DNA of 64,000 nt, taken from positions 2,480,001 through 2,544,000 of the forward strand of contig NZ_JAYERP010000001.1 in assembly GCF_034718895.1 (NCBI RefSeq), given 5' to 3'. A model generated the notes under the pieces. That model had not been told where the DNA came from, searched no databases, and saw only the letters and a program-made list of their open reading frames with translations. Of this stretch, positions 30,572-40,382 are shown piece by piece (position 1 is the first letter of the stretch; every line of letters starts with the position of its first letter). This DNA comes from Paenibacillus phoenicis (lineage in GTDB: Bacteria; Bacillota; Bacilli; Paenibacillales; Paenibacillaceae). The position numbers and the translations under genes were made by a program.

Positions 30572-31327
30572 TCAGCCGAATCTTCCCGAGATGTACTCCT
30601 CCGTTCTCTGCATTTTGGGGCTTGAAAACAATCGTTCCGTTTCATCATATTCAACCACTTCACCGTTCAGAAAGAACACCGTTTGATCAGATACTCTGGC
30701 AGCCTGATGCATATTGTGAGTCACCATCACAATCGTATACTTTTCCTTCAGTTCATTGACCAGTTCTTCAATTTTCAAGGTTGAAACGGGGTCCAGTGCG
30801 GACGTTGCTTCGTCCATGAGCAGAATGGCCGGGTTTACCGCAAGAGCTCTGGCTATACAAAGCCGTTGCTGTTGTCCTCCTGACAGACTATATGCGGAAC
30901 GTTTCAGGTGATCTTTGACCTCATCCCACAACGCGGCTCCGCGAAGACTTTGTTCCACAATACCATCCAGTTCCGCTTTTTTGGTGATCCCGTGAATTCT
31001 TGGACCGTAAGCCACGTTATCATACACTGTTTTCGGAAATGGATTTGGTTGCTGGAACACCATCCCTACCTTCTTGCGAAGCGCTTCGGCATCAAGGTCC
31101 CCTTGATACAGATCCACTCCTCCGATCCTGACCGAGCCCTCTATTTTCACATCAGCAATCATATCGTTCATCCGGTTTAACGTACGAAGCAATGTGGATT
31201 TGCCGCAGCCGGATGGGCCGATGAAAGCTGTTATTGTATTGGCCTGAATAGGCAAGTTAATGTCCTTTAGCGCGTGATAGGTCCCATAGTGCAGATCAAG
31301 GCTTTGGATGTCTATAATGCCACTCAT
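30572..31327 (-). CDS. pstB: phosphate ABC transporter ATP-binding protein PstB
   Basis: A 251-residue protein with Walker [10 protein letters not shown] near 33, signature [11 protein letters not shown] near 148 and Walker [13 protein letters not shown] near 170. Together with PstS, PstC and PstA it forms the high-affinity phosphate importer. Standard length. The gene starts 15 bp after pstA. Confidence 0.97.
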   Translation of the reverse strand: MSGIIDIQSLDLHYGTYHALKDINLPIQANTITAFIGPSGCGKSTLLRTLNRMNDMIADVKIEGSVRIGGVDLYQGDLDAEALRKKVGMVFQQPNPFPKTVYDNVAYGPRIHGITKKAELDGIVEQSLRGAALWDEVKDHLKRSAYSLSGGQQQRLCIARALAVNPAILLMDEATSALDPVSTLKIEELVNELKEKYTIVMVTHNMHQAARVSDQTVFFLNGEVVEYDETERLFSSPKMQRTEEYISGRFG

Positions 31328-31342
31328 ACATGTTTCCCCCGG

Positions 31343-32227
31343 TTAATTTTTATTTTGGTATTTATTACGAATCAATACTGCGGATAAATTCATCAAAATC
31401 AGAAGAGCAAGCAGCACCATAATACCGGCAGCAGCCAACTCGTGGAATTCAACTTGGGGCCTTGCGATCCAATTATAAATTTGGATTGGTATCACGGTGA
31501 ATTGATCCAGCGGATTATCCGGAAGAAACGCCACGAAGGTTAACGCACCAATCATTACAAGCGGTGCCGTCTCGCCAATCGCTCTTGAAAGAGATAAGAT
31601 GACGCCGGTCAGTATCCCTGGAATAGCCGAAGGTAGCACAGCCCTCTGCACCGTCTGCCACTTGTTCGCTCCCAGGGCATAAGAGGCGTCTCTTCTGGAT
31701 CTCGGTACGGCGCGAATAGCTTCCTGTGCAGACACAATGATAATAGGCAATACTAATAAGGCCATCGTTAGCGCTCCGGACAAAATACTACGCCCCATCG
31801 CCAGAGGTTCAAATCCGCCGGCCCGGACGAATAGAGTCAAGCCAAGAATGCCATAAACGATGGAAGGCACGCCGGCCAAGGTACTGATATTGATTTGAAT
31901 CAGTCTAGTCAAACGATTCTTCGGCGCATATTCCTCGAGATAAATTGCTGCCCCTACTCCAAAAATCAGTGCGACCGGAGCCATAATGGCAACCATGTAG
32001 GCGGTTCCTACAAGCGCGGATAAGAGTCCGGCTTCCTTAGGACGCCGTGAAGGAAAATTCGTGAAAAATTGCGGCGATAAGGCATGAATGCCATCGATCA
32101 CAACGTCAACGATCAAGGCCGTCAAGCAGACAATGCCAAATGAGGTGCAGACGATGAACAGCAAATGCAAGTAAAGGTCAGTTTTTCGACGAGCCCGGTT
32201 AAGTCTTTGATTCTCCAGCTCAAGCAT
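31343..32227 (-). CDS. pstA: phosphate ABC transporter permease PstA
   Basis: A 294-residue membrane protein with six helices and the cytoplasmic EAA-type loop EAIRAVPRSRRDASYALGANKW near 173. It pairs with PstC in the membrane. The gene follows pstC with a 2-bp gap. Confidence 0.96.
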   Translation of the reverse strand: MLELENQRLNRARRKTDLYLHLLFIVCTSFGIVCLTALIVDVVIDGIHALSPQFFTNFPSRRPKEAGLLSALVGTAYMVAIMAPVALIFGVGAAIYLEEYAPKNRLTRLIQINISTLAGVPSIVYGILGLTLFVRAGGFEPLAMGRSILSGALTMALLVLPIIIVSAQEAIRAVPRSRRDASYALGANKWQTVQRAVLPSAIPGILTGVILSLSRAIGETAPLVMIGALTFVAFLPDNPLDQFTVIPIQIYNWIARPQVEFHELAAAGIMVLLALLILMNLSAVLIRNKYQNKN

Positions 32228-32229
32228 GA

Positions 32230-33195
32230 CTAATACTCCTCCTTAAAGCGTTTAGCCATATAGTGGGCAAAAATATTAAGCAGGAACGTGATCGCGAATA
32301 ACGTCATCCCGACCGCAAAAATGGTTCCATACTCGACAGATCCGTGCGGCGTATCTCCAAGACTCACCTGTACGATATAGGCCGTCATGGTTTGAATGCT
32401 GTCCAGCGGATTTCCGGTTAATGTTGGGGTGGATCCGGCTGCCACAGTAACGATCATCGTTTCGCCAATCGCTCTGGAGAAGGCCAGTACAAACGAAGCC
32501 ACGATACCGGATAACGAAGCAGGCACGACAACTCTAAGAGCGACTTCAAGCTTTGTTGACCCTAGAGCATAGGCTCCATCCCTAAGTGAACGCGGAACAG
32601 CCAACATAGCGTCTTCGCTAAGCGAAGCAATCATGGGAATGATCATGATCCCTACCACGATACCCGCACTTAATGCGTTGAATACAGGGACATCCTGGCC
32701 AACGGTTTCGCGAAACACCCACTGAATCATGGGTGTAACAAAGCTAAGCGCAAAGTATCCATAAACAATGGTGGGTACCCCCGCCAGAACTTCCAAAATG
32801 GGCTTGACGATCTTTCGAACCTTGCTTGGGGCGTATTCGCTGAGATAAATCGCACTCGCCAAACCGATAGGCATCGCTACGAGGCAGGCAATAACTGTAA
32901 TCAGCAGCGTACCGCTTAATAAAGGCAACACACCGAATGATTTGGGTTCAATTAAAGGGGCCCATTTCGTAGAAGTGAAAAATTCTATAGGCGATACAAG
33001 CCGAAAAAAATTGATGGTTTCTGACAAAAGCGTGTAGACAATACCGATGGTCGTCAACACGGATACAGATGCAAATAGAAATAACAACTTGGGTATAAAC
33101 CAATTCATAAGTGATTTTCGTTCATTTCTAAAGGATACGATTGGGTTTGCGGTTTTTGGTTCATGTTCAGCGCCCAAATGGATTACTCTCCTCAC
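32230..33195 (-). CDS. pstC: phosphate ABC transporter permease PstC
   Basis: A 321-residue membrane protein with a large N-terminal extension ([17 protein letters not shown]) and six helices. The EAA loop reads [20 protein letters not shown] near 210. The GTG at 33195 has AAAGGA upstream; a TTG 6 codons later with GAGGAG upstream is also possible. It forms the channel with PstA. Confidence 0.95.
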   Translation of the reverse strand: MRRVIHLGAEHEPKTANPIVSFRNERKSLMNWFIPKLLFLFASVSVLTTIGIVYTLLSETINFFRLVSPIEFFTSTKWAPLIEPKSFGVLPLLSGTLLITVIACLVAMPIGLASAIYLSEYAPSKVRKIVKPILEVLAGVPTIVYGYFALSFVTPMIQWVFRETVGQDVPVFNALSAGIVVGIMIIPMIASLSEDAMLAVPRSLRDGAYALGSTKLEVALRVVVPASLSGIVASFVLAFSRAIGETMIVTVAAGSTPTLTGNPLDSIQTMTAYIVQVSLGDTPHGSVEYGTIFAVGMTLFAITFLLNIFAHYMAKRFKEEY

Positions 33196-33230
33196 TTATA
33201 AAAATTCCTTTGGGATAGGGATGAAAATAA

Positions 33231-33269
33231 ATCCCCCTTCAAAGGATAAACATAAAAATGAAGGGGGAT
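33231..33269. other. inverted repeat between pstS and pstC
   Basis: ATCCCCCTTC and GAAGGGGGAT flank a 19-nt AT-rich loop. On the minus strand a TTTATTTT tract follows. Such intergenic hairpins often let pstS mRNA accumulate above the rest of the operon. Confidence 0.6.
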
Positions 33270-33296
33270 GTCCCGTAATGACTATTGGCTTAATAA

Positions 33297-34295
33297 TTAT
33301 TTCAATTTAGCTTTTGATTCAGCTAACTTATCGTCAGGAAGCGGTACATACCCCACCTCAGTCGCTAATTCACCCGCATGATCAACAAAGAAATTCACGA
33401 ACTCTTTAACTTCAGGGCGTTCATAAGAGCTCGTTTTAACATAGATGAAAAGTGGACGGCTCAAAGGCGTGTAAGATCCATCTCGAACTGTCTCTACAGT
33501 AGGTTCTACAGCGGTACCATCCTCATTAACGATGGCAACCGTACGCAGTTTATCCTGGTTTTCCTCATAATAAGCCAAACCGAAATAACCTAAACCATTC
33601 TTGTTTCCGGCAATCCCTTGAACCAGGGCGTTATCATCCTCACTAAATGAAACCTGGTCGTCATTACGGCTTGCCTGGGCTTCACCATTTACAGCTTCCG
33701 TAAAATAATCGAATGTTCCGGAATCCGCACCTGGAGAGAAAATGTTGATCTTTTCATTCGGCCACCCCGGTCGAACATCGGACCAGTTAACCACCGTACT
33801 TTCCGGTTTGAAAATCGCATTCAATTCTTCCACGGTCACTTGGTCTACCCAATCATTTTGCGGATTGACGATGACAGCCAAACCATCATAAGCAACCATC
33901 AATTCGATATATTCAATTCCGGCAGCCTTAGCCGCTTCCGCTTCCTCGTCCTTAATCGGTCTTGAGGCATTACTGATATCGGTCTCACCGGCAATAAATC
34001 GTTTAAAACCGCCGCCGGTTCCCGAAACACCAACCGGAACCCGCACGTCGCTGTGCTCTTTACTAAATTCTTCGGCTACAGCTTCTGTTAATGGAAACAC
34101 GGTGCTGGAACCGTCGATTTCAATTTGACCCGACAGTTTTGTCTCTCCTGCAGAATTCGATGGTGCCGCTGAACTTTGTCCATTCGTTTCCGTGTTACCG
34201 GCTCCTTGATTAGCCTGATCATTGGATTGACCGCATGCCGCAAGCATACTCACGGTGGCAGTGATCAGCAAAATCATTAACCCTTTCTTCAACAA
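33297..34295 (-). CDS. pstS: phosphate-binding lipoprotein PstS
   Basis: About 332 residues. The start lies in a TTGTTGTTG run at 34290-34298; the middle TTG is taken for its spacing to GAGAGGG. The signal ends in the lipobox LAAC. After a low-complexity linker, [15 protein letters not shown] and [19 protein letters not shown] give the phosphate-binding loops. It captures phosphate at the cell surface. A PhoP-like box and the divergent regulator gene lie upstream. Confidence 0.95.
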   Translation of the reverse strand: MLKKGLMILLITATVSMLAACGQSNDQANQGAGNTETNGQSSAAPSNSAGETKLSGQIEIDGSSTVFPLTEAVAEEFSKEHSDVRVPVGVSGTGGGFKRFIAGETDISNASRPIKDEEAEAAKAAGIEYIELMVAYDGLAVIVNPQNDWVDQVTVEELNAIFKPESTVVNWSDVRPGWPNEKINIFSPGADSGTFDYFTEAVNGEAQASRNDDQVSFSEDDNALVQGIAGNKNGLGYFGLAYYEENQDKLRTVAIVNEDGTAVEPTVETVRDGSYTPLSRPLFIYVKTSSYERPEVKEFVNFFVDHAGELATEVGYVPLPDDKLAESKAKLK

Positions 34296-34348
34296 CAAGA
34301 CCCTCTCCCATTCAAATATAATTATGTTACGATGTGATCGTATATCTT

Positions 34349-34391
34349 GAATGTTTGAAGAATGTTCTCGTTTTGTAATCTCTATGTAAAA
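34349..34391 (-). promoter_or_regulatory. PhoP-like box: four repeats with 11-bp period upstream of pstS
   Basis: On the minus strand the words TTTTACA, GATTACA, GAGAACA and TCAAACA end in ACA at exact 11-bp steps. This is the layout of a PhoP box (TTNACA repeats, two or more per dimer) before pst operons of Bacilli. The site is 54-96 bp from the pstS start. Confidence 0.75.
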
Positions 34392-34547
34392 TAGATAGTT
34401 TTTGTTCGATTTCCTAAAATATTTTCTAAATTCGTCTTGAATTTCATATAAGATAATGTTTATATAATTATGACATAACATGTTGAAGAAATAAACTGCT
34501 AAATGAAGATGATTGGAGAAGCGTTATATGAAAAAGGAGGGAACCCC

Positions 34548-35261
34548 GTGACTCATAGAGCCCTTATTATCCAGGCTGAAACACTTACCGGTGAGTTCAT
34601 CGCAAAGAAACTATCCGAGAAAAATTATGTGCCTGAAGTTATTCCTAGTGGAGAACTCGGCCTACACGCCGCGTTGACCGCTCCGTTCGATATTGTTATT
34701 CTTGACCTTATCGTAAATGGTGAAAAAAGCGGATTTCAGATTTTGCGAACGATAAGACAAAAGAACAATCGCGTTCCCGTTATTATTTTGTCGGATCAGA
34801 ATCAGGAAAAGGATATCGTTGAAGCTTTGGAGAGTGGGGCTGACGAGTTTGTAAAGAAGCCGTTTGGAATGGCTGAGTTTATGGCTCGAGTCGAAACCGT
34901 GATCCGAAGAACCCATAAAAATAAACGTCCGGAGCAATCAGCCTACTCCAGACGTTATTATCAAATCGGAGAATTAACGATTTCCCCGGATAAATATGAG
35001 GTTGAATCAAGCGGACAAATCATTGAGCTAAACCCGAAAGAATTTCAGCTCTTGAATTTTCTTTCCCAACGAGCCGACTTGCCCTTATCGCGTAAAGTTC
35101 TTCTCGACTCCATATGGGGAACGGAGTACAAGGGTAGTCCACGAATCGTAAATGTTTATATCAGCTCACTGCGCAAAAAACTTGAACCGCATCAAAACAC
35201 GATACAAATTAAACGCGTCCAAGGTATCGGTTATAAACTGGTTTTATTGAACCGCAATTAG
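34548..35261 (+). CDS. OmpR-type response regulator, divergent from pstS
   Basis: A 237-residue product from GTG 34548, 6 bp after AAGGAGGGA. The receiver keeps the phospho-aspartate (Asp53 in VILDLIVN) and the KPFG lysine, but the acidic pair at the magnesium site is replaced (IIQAE, Gln9 and Glu11). The C-terminal PhoB-type winged helix is intact (NPKEFQLLNFLSQRADLPLS). No kinase is nearby. It is the most likely binder of the PhoP-like box before pstS. It converges on arsR with a 4-bp overlap. Confidence 0.88.
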   Translation: MTHRALIIQAETLTGEFIAKKLSEKNYVPEVIPSGELGLHAALTAPFDIVILDLIVNGEKSGFQILRTIRQKNNRVPVIILSDQNQEKDIVEALESGADEFVKKPFGMAEFMARVETVIRRTHKNKRPEQSAYSRRYYQIGELTISPDKYEVESSGQIIELNPKEFQLLNFLSQRADLPLSRKVLLDSIWGTEYKGSPRIVNVYISSLRKKLEPHQNTIQIKRVQGIGYKLVLLNRN

Positions 35262-35584
35262 TCACAAACCGAAGCGGCCGTTTGTTGGTCCAGCCAATCA
35301 ATCATCGCGGCTTGGGAAGGAATATGATTCAAAACGTCTTTAACATAAGGCTTATCCTCAATCGTCAAGGAGTAATAGGTCCACTTCCCTCTTCTGATTT
35401 CGCTTACCAATCCCCCTGCCTTCATTTTACGCAAATGTTGGCTTATGCTTGGTTGTGACATCTGAAGGATATCCACAATGTTGCAAACACAAAGCTCCCT
35501 TTCTTTCAATAGTCCCAGGATCGTGAGTCTGGATTTATCTCCTAACAATTTAAAGGTCTCGGCCATTGTATCTAATTTATCCAT
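35258..35584 (-). CDS. arsR: ArsR-family regulator
   Basis: A 108-residue winged-helix protein with CVCNIV at the metal-binding helix and LQMSQPSISQHLRKMKAGG as recognition helix. It is close to the repressor at 28757 in sequence and size. It is the third arsR in the window. A gene remnant lies upstream on the other strand, so its own target may have been lost; it could still act on the acr3 operon. Confidence 0.9.
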   Translation of the reverse strand: MDKLDTMAETFKLLGDKSRLTILGLLKERELCVCNIVDILQMSQPSISQHLRKMKAGGLVSEIRRGKWTYYSLTIEDKPYVKDVLNHIPSQAAMIDWLDQQTAASVCD

Positions 35585-35687
35585 GAGTGTTCCCCTCCAG
35601 AGATGGCGCTATTTTTCAAAAACACATATTTATATAATTGTATTATAATATATAATTTGCAAAAAGTCTTTATATCGTGATTGATTT

Positions 35688-35936
35688 GTGGCGCTCCCTA
35701 ACCTCAGTAACGTATTAGCGACCGGACAACGTTTGGGCATTGTGATGGTCTTTCTCTTCTCCTTCCCTGTACTCGACCCGACCATAGTCACATTAATGGC
35801 TGCCACCTGGGGAGCTGACATAACCCGTAATGTCACTACTATAACGTTTCAGTTGCTAATGCCTTATAGGTGTTTCAAGCTGAGCATGTACCTTTATCAG
35901 CCCCTACTTAATATTCCGACCTTGGTTGTTCAATAA
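35688..35936 (+). pseudogene. truncated permease-like remnant next to arsR
   Basis: An open frame of 82 codons that lacks a good ribosome site and starts just after an in-frame TGA. VALPNLSNVLATGQRLGIVM and FSFPVLDPTIVTLMAATWG look like part of a COG0701 (ArsP/YraQ-type) membrane permease. The sequence then loses similarity to a membrane protein. I read it as a decayed fragment; the identification is weak. Confidence 0.3.
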
Positions 35937-36146
35937 TTCACGTTTATGAATAAATTCTTCATCATTGATTTCGCCTTTGGCATAACGTTCTTTTACAATC
36001 TTAAGGGGACCGTCTTCAACTCTATATTTCCTTATGAGTAATCGTGTTACTACATAAATTGTTGCGCCAACAGCAATGATTAGAATAAGTAACCAGATTC
36101 CCATGATAGTGCACATTAAGACCATTACGGAACCATTCATCATCAT
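35904..36146 (-). CDS. SHOCT-domain small membrane protein
   Basis: An 80-residue product with one N-terminal membrane helix (IMGIWLLILIIAVGATIYVV) and a C-terminal SHOCT motif DGPLKIVKERYAKGEINDEEFIHKR with the last residues helical. SHOCT proteins are small oligomerising proteins of unclear role, common in metal-resistance and envelope loci. It ends over the end of the permease-like remnant on the opposite strand. Confidence 0.75.
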   Translation of the reverse strand: MMMNGSVMVLMCTIMGIWLLILIIAVGATIYVVTRLLIRKYRVEDGPLKIVKERYAKGEINDEEFIHKRELLNNQGRNIK

Positions 36147-36218
36147 ACATACCTCCCGATATTAGAATCTTCATTTTTTTAAACCGAATATTCCTTGAGA
36201 TCGCCTAAACAAAAAACA

Positions 36219-36236
36219 GTAGCCTCGCAAGGCTAC
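36219..36236 (-). terminator. terminator after the M23 gene
   Basis: GTAGCC and GGCTAC form the stem; on the minus strand TGTTTTTTGTTT follows. Confidence 0.85.
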
Positions 36237-36290
36237 CGCTAGCGTCCTCAATCCTTATGAAGGTCTGTTTTTGACTTAATAAGCGACTTT

Positions 36291-37520
36291 CTAGTTTAAA
36301 TAAGGTAACGGATCCACTGGTTTCCCGTCAATTCGCACCTCAAAATGCAAGTTATTCCCCGTTGCAGTTCCTGTACTTCCGACCTCAGCAATTTTTTGTC
36401 CTCGTTTTACCGTGTCCCCTTTTTTCACTTTAATTCCATTATTGCGAATATGGGCGTAAAGCGTCCAAACGCTGTCTCCATGGTCGACAATAACCGTGTT
36501 GCCATAACCACTCCACCATTCTGCAACAATGACAACGCCACTTTCGGCAGCCTGAATTTCCGTTCCCTGAGGGGCTGCATAGTCAACACCTTTGTGCATT
36601 TTAACTTCCCCGGTGACCGGATGTACTCGAGTTCCGTACTTTGAAGATAAACGAGCCCCCGGAATCGGTAGGGACATGGCTCCCGAACCACTTTTCACTT
36701 TTTCTGATGAAAAATTAGAGTTTGTACTTTTATATGTGTAAACTTGCTCCGACTTCAGCTTGTTTTTTTCTTTTTCAAGTATTGCTCTTTTTGTAGCGAG
36801 TTCGATCAATAAAGTCTCCTGCTCTTCCGAAATATCTTCAGATTCTTCAATCTCCTCGCTGTATCGGGCAATCAGTTGCTGCTTCTCATCCTCTTTATTT
36901 TCCAAAACGCTTTTCCGCGACTCCGCTTCAACATACAAGGTCTTTATTTCCTCATAATCCTCCTTCAATTTCCGTTGCTGCTCTAATAGAAGCTCCTTGT
37001 CCTTATTATATTCATCTAATAACATTCGATCCTGATTGGCTATAGCTTGCAATACTTCGGCACGTTCTAAAAAGTCAATAAAACTTGTCGAGGACAACAA
37101 TACGTCCAAGTAAGAAACATTTCCGTCTGTATACATCAACCGTATTCGAGAATCCAGCCATTTGGAGCGCTCCTTGACTCTTTGCTTGGTTTTGTCCAAC
37201 TTTTCGTTAGTCTGGAGTAATTCTGCCTCTGCTTGCTCAGTATCAATGGCGATTTTAGTCAATTCTTCGCTTACGGAGTCGATCTCAATCAATATTTGTT
37301 TGATATAGTTTTTATTTTTATTGACATAATGCTCGGCTTCCTGTTGCTGTTTTTCTGCAGCTTTTTGCTTTTGCTCAGCTATTTTCGCCCGTTCTTGAAG
37401 TTGTTTCAGTTCGTTGTCTAATTGGCTAACGGTTTTGGCATAAATATGATCCAAAGGGCGGAATAAGAATGTGATTAAAATCACAAATACGGTCGCAGAT
37501 AACCATTTTCTCAAGTTCAA
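36291..37520 (-). CDS. EnvC/PcsB-type murein hydrolase: coiled coil plus M23 peptidase
   Basis: A 409-residue product from TTG 37520 behind GGGAAG. A signal helix (LSATVFVILITFLFRPL) is followed by two long coiled-coil helices, about 32-120 and 170-260. The C-terminal M23/LytM domain has zinc ligands HKGVDYA and NLHFEV. This is the EnvC/PcsB family, which acts in cell separation and often is recruited by an ABC transporter. It is unrelated in origin to the M23 protein of the conjugation locus. It has its own terminator, and a MarR gene lies upstream. Confidence 0.85.
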   Translation of the reverse strand: MNLRKWLSATVFVILITFLFRPLDHIYAKTVSQLDNELKQLQERAKIAEQKQKAAEKQQQEAEHYVNKNKNYIKQILIEIDSVSEELTKIAIDTEQAEAELLQTNEKLDKTKQRVKERSKWLDSRIRLMYTDGNVSYLDVLLSSTSFIDFLERAEVLQAIANQDRMLLDEYNKDKELLLEQQRKLKEDYEEIKTLYVEAESRKSVLENKEDEKQQLIARYSEEIEESEDISEEQETLLIELATKRAILEKEKNKLKSEQVYTYKSTNSNFSSEKVKSGSGAMSLPIPGARLSSKYGTRVHPVTGEVKMHKGVDYAAPQGTEIQAAESGVVIVAEWWSGYGNTVIVDHGDSVWTLYAHIRNNGIKVKKGDTVKRGQKIAEVGSTGTATGNNLHFEVRIDGKPVDPLPYLN

Positions 37521-37632
37521 CTACACTTCCCCATTTTCTTATGTTTTTTATTTCTCATTTCATATTAGTATTGTAATTAAGAAATATAGAGAAAGAATGT
37601 AGAAAGTACGAAGAAATAACTTATTATTGAAG

Positions 37633-38100
37633 CTACTCATTCAAAAATTCTATTAGCTTTTTTACGCCCTTTTCAAACGACTTAAGCTCATTTTCATTAA
37701 GCTCATCTCGAATCCATTGGTCAAATGGCTTAACAAAAAATTCCTCATTGGCAAAATATACTGATTCTCCTTTATCGGTTAAAATTACAGTCACCTTATT
37801 AGAACCACGCATTAGGAAACGCTGAACTAAACCTTTGTTCTCCATTCGATCAATGATCTGAGTAATAGCTCCATTCGTTACACCAATTCGGTTAGCTAAT
37901 TGTCCCATAATCATTCCTCTGCCAGTACCGATAGTTTGAATGACATGGATTTCACTGGGAGTGAAAGAACCGATCGAACCCAAATTTCGCGGTTGTCGTT
38001 CGCGCAGCCGGATTTGATGGAGTAATCGTGTAAATAGAAAGCTGGTTGTCGTTCCAGGTAGTCCTTTCCCCAAGGCCAAAGTATCCGAACTTTTGCTCAT
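37633..38100 (-). CDS. MarR-family regulator
   Basis: A 155-residue winged-helix protein (FTPSEIHVIQTIG, then GQLANRIGVTNGAITQIIDRM and KVTVILTDKGESVY). It has no cysteine pair. It lies 113 bp upstream of the M23 hydrolase gene in the same direction, with its own promoter-like AT-rich upstream region. Effector unknown. Confidence 0.85.
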   Translation of the reverse strand: MSKSSDTLALGKGLPGTTTSFLFTRLLHQIRLRERQPRNLGSIGSFTPSEIHVIQTIGTGRGMIMGQLANRIGVTNGAITQIIDRMENKGLVQRFLMRGSNKVTVILTDKGESVYFANEEFFVKPFDQWIRDELNENELKSFEKGVKKLIEFLNE

Positions 38101-38215
38101 TTTTTCTCACTCCTTAATGAATTTTCATATCTTTTTACTTTCTAGCAATAGATTACTAGAAATAACTAAGATAACCCTGAGATTATCCTTAGAATTTGAT
38201 AAGAATTTTCTCACG

Positions 38216-38254
38216 AACTAATGCTCTATCCAAAATACAGATAGAGCATTAGTT
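38216..38254. terminator. long perfect hairpin after the histidine kinase gene
   Basis: AACTAATGCTCTATC and its complement GATAGAGCATTAGTT surround 9 nt. The tail after the minus-strand stem is not T-rich, so the stem may protect the mRNA end rather than terminate by the simple mechanism. Confidence 0.55.
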
Positions 38255-38258
38255 ACTT

Positions 38259-39638
38259 TCAAGTTATGATTTTGGGTAAACAGACTTTGAATAGACTTCC
38301 TTGGCCTGGTGAGCTTGTCACCTTGATAGAACCATCATGGATATCAACGATACTCTTCGCAAGTGCTAAGCCCAAGCCTGTACCTTCGGATGTGTACATT
38401 CTTGCCGGTTTGCTTCGGTAAAAGCGGTCAAATATATGGGGGATATCATCCGGCTCGATCCCAATACCTGTATCGTCAATCTCAACACCACAATAATCTG
38501 AATCCTGAAAAATCGATAGGGTAATTTGCCCGCTTTCCGGCGTATATCTTATCGCATTTTCAAGTAATATAAGGATCAATTGTTTGAGGAGATCTTCATT
38601 GCCCCAAGTCATTACTGAGGGTTGATATTTAAAAGTGATTTCCACTTTAGGATTCGAGGATAGAATTCGTGATTCCAATTCCTTTAAAATATTGGATACA
38701 TCAACGATTCTTTTTTGAATCTCATGTCCGGCATCCGCCCGAGCCAGAGATAGCAAATCGCCTACAAGCTTTGACATCCGTTTAGCTTCTTTAGATACGT
38801 CGCTCAAAATATCGGCTTTTTCTTCTGAAGGAATATTCGCATTCTTCTGCAGAATATCCAAATTTCCGCGTATCGCTGTCAAAGGAGCCCTAAGCTCATG
38901 CGATGCGTAAGAAATAAATCTACGTTGGCCGACAAACGCTTTTTCCAAACTATCTAACATTTCATTAAAAGTTTCCGCCAGGTGGCCTAACTCATCTTTG
39001 GCCCCCGAATATACAACCCTTTGGTTAAAACTTTGTGATTCCGTTATAGCCTGCGCCGTTTGGCTAATGATCTCTACTCCACTTAATGATTTGCGGGCCA
39101 TGAACCAACTGGCGATGGCTGCCAGAAGTAATCCTGTAAACGTTACGCCAAAGATTGACCACCCCAAACGTACCAAGGAGGCATCAACTTGCTGTAGAGA
39201 AACCTCAGCTTGTATATAGCCGACAATATTTTGCCGATAGCGTATCGGCGTCACCATCACACGGAAACGATTATTTTCTTGATCTGTATAAGTTAGCAAA
39301 CGATCTTGCGTCTTGTTGAAATCCGTGAATGGAGTATCTGGAGCTCGATAAGGATTGGCGCTCTTCGCAATATTTTTTCCTGTTCGGTCCCTAACGATGA
39401 CATAAACGCCATTTAAAGAAAACTCCTCGAAGGAAAAATTCGCTTCGGTTAAAGGGGTTCCTTCAACTAATCCTTTCTCCAGTTCCTCCCGAATATGCAA
39501 GGACACACTGGTAAGCAAACGATCCTGGTCTCTATAATATGAAGCGTGATGCATAAAAAAGATGGATGATGTAATTCCGATCAACAATATTCCAAAAATA
39601 AGGGTACTCCAGAGGGTTAAGCGCATTCTTATCGGCAT
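38259..39638 (-). CDS. sensor histidine kinase (HAMP, HisKA, HATPase)
   Basis: A 459-residue product with a transmembrane helix at about 8-30, an extracytoplasmic sensor region of about 130 residues, a second helix near 157-178, HAMP, the H-box FISYASHELRAPLTAIRGN (His near 248), N-box LLENAIRYT, and ATP loops DDTGIGIEP and GTGLGLALAKS. It starts 4 bp after its partner response regulator. Signal unknown; the location beside cupredoxin and copZ-copA suggests metal or envelope stress. Confidence 0.92.
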   Translation of the reverse strand: MPIRMRLTLWSTLIFGILLIGITSSIFFMHHASYYRDQDRLLTSVSLHIREELEKGLVEGTPLTEANFSFEEFSLNGVYVIVRDRTGKNIAKSANPYRAPDTPFTDFNKTQDRLLTYTDQENNRFRVMVTPIRYRQNIVGYIQAEVSLQQVDASLVRLGWSIFGVTFTGLLLAAIASWFMARKSLSGVEIISQTAQAITESQSFNQRVVYSGAKDELGHLAETFNEMLDSLEKAFVGQRRFISYASHELRAPLTAIRGNLDILQKNANIPSEEKADILSDVSKEAKRMSKLVGDLLSLARADAGHEIQKRIVDVSNILKELESRILSSNPKVEITFKYQPSVMTWGNEDLLKQLILILLENAIRYTPESGQITLSIFQDSDYCGVEIDDTGIGIEPDDIPHIFDRFYRSKPARMYTSEGTGLGLALAKSIVDIHDGSIKVTSSPGQGSLFKVCLPKIIT

Positions 39639-39642
39639 CGCA

Positions 39643-40320
39643 TTATTCCCTCAATACATAACCGGCGCCTCTGACAGTATGAATAAGGCGAGGTTCATTC
39701 TGCGCTTCCAGCTTACTCCGCAAATAGCCTACATATACCTCCAAAACGTTTGACTCCCCTCGAAAATCGAATCCCCATACTCTTTCCATAAGCAGCTCCC
39801 GGGTCAAAACTTGCTGAGGATGTTTCATGAAAAAACAGAGGAGATTAAACTCGGTTGTGGAAAATTCAATCGTACGCGATCCTCGAAATGCCTGACGCGT
39901 TGAAAGATCGAGTACCAGATCAGAAAAGATCAGTTTTTCGTCTTCCTTCTTCTGATGATCAAGTCGCCGTAACAAAGCTTTAACCCTTGCAACTAACTCT
40001 TCAAACGCAAAAGGTTTAACCAAATAATCGTCAGCGCCTGTCTCAAGGCCATGGACCCGATCTGCAATGGAATCCATACCGGTAACCATAAGAATTGGAA
40101 TGCCCGCATCTTTCCGTAACCTTTTGCAAACTTCCAACCCATCAAGATCAGGCATCATGATATCCAGAATGATTAAATCCGGCTCATCTTCCAGCACCAA
40201 ATTAAGGCCTTCTTTCCCTCCGTTCGCAACAGTGACCTCGTATCCTTCATATGTAAATCCCCTTCGAATCATGGTGGATATCGTCTTATCGTCATCTATT
40301 ATAAGAATTTTGGCACCCAC
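39643..40320 (-). CDS. OmpR-type response regulator
   Basis: A 225-residue product from GTG 40320 behind GAGAGGTG. The receiver has DDD at 9-11, phospho-Asp53 and the KPFAFEE lysine. The PhoB-type winged helix is FSTTEFNLLCFFMKHPQQVLT. It pairs with the kinase encoded 4 bp downstream. Possible targets are the neighbouring cupredoxin and copper genes. Confidence 0.93.
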   Translation of the reverse strand: MGAKILIIDDDKTISTMIRRGFTYEGYEVTVANGGKEGLNLVLEDEPDLIILDIMMPDLDGLEVCKRLRKDAGIPILMVTGMDSIADRVHGLETGADDYLVKPFAFEELVARVKALLRRLDHQKKEDEKLIFSDLVLDLSTRQAFRGSRTIEFSTTEFNLLCFFMKHPQQVLTRELLMERVWGFDFRGESNVLEVYVGYLRSKLEAQNEPRLIHTVRGAGYVLRE

Positions 40321-40382
40321 TAACGTTTCACCTCTCCACTGCCCCATGACTGCCTGCATTATTTATTGTAGGCCGAAGGTTT

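Noticed and set aside
33297..34481. PstS with a long N-terminal extension from 34481
   Set aside because: The extension crosses the PhoP-like box and promoter region; the lipoprotein signal starts near 34295.
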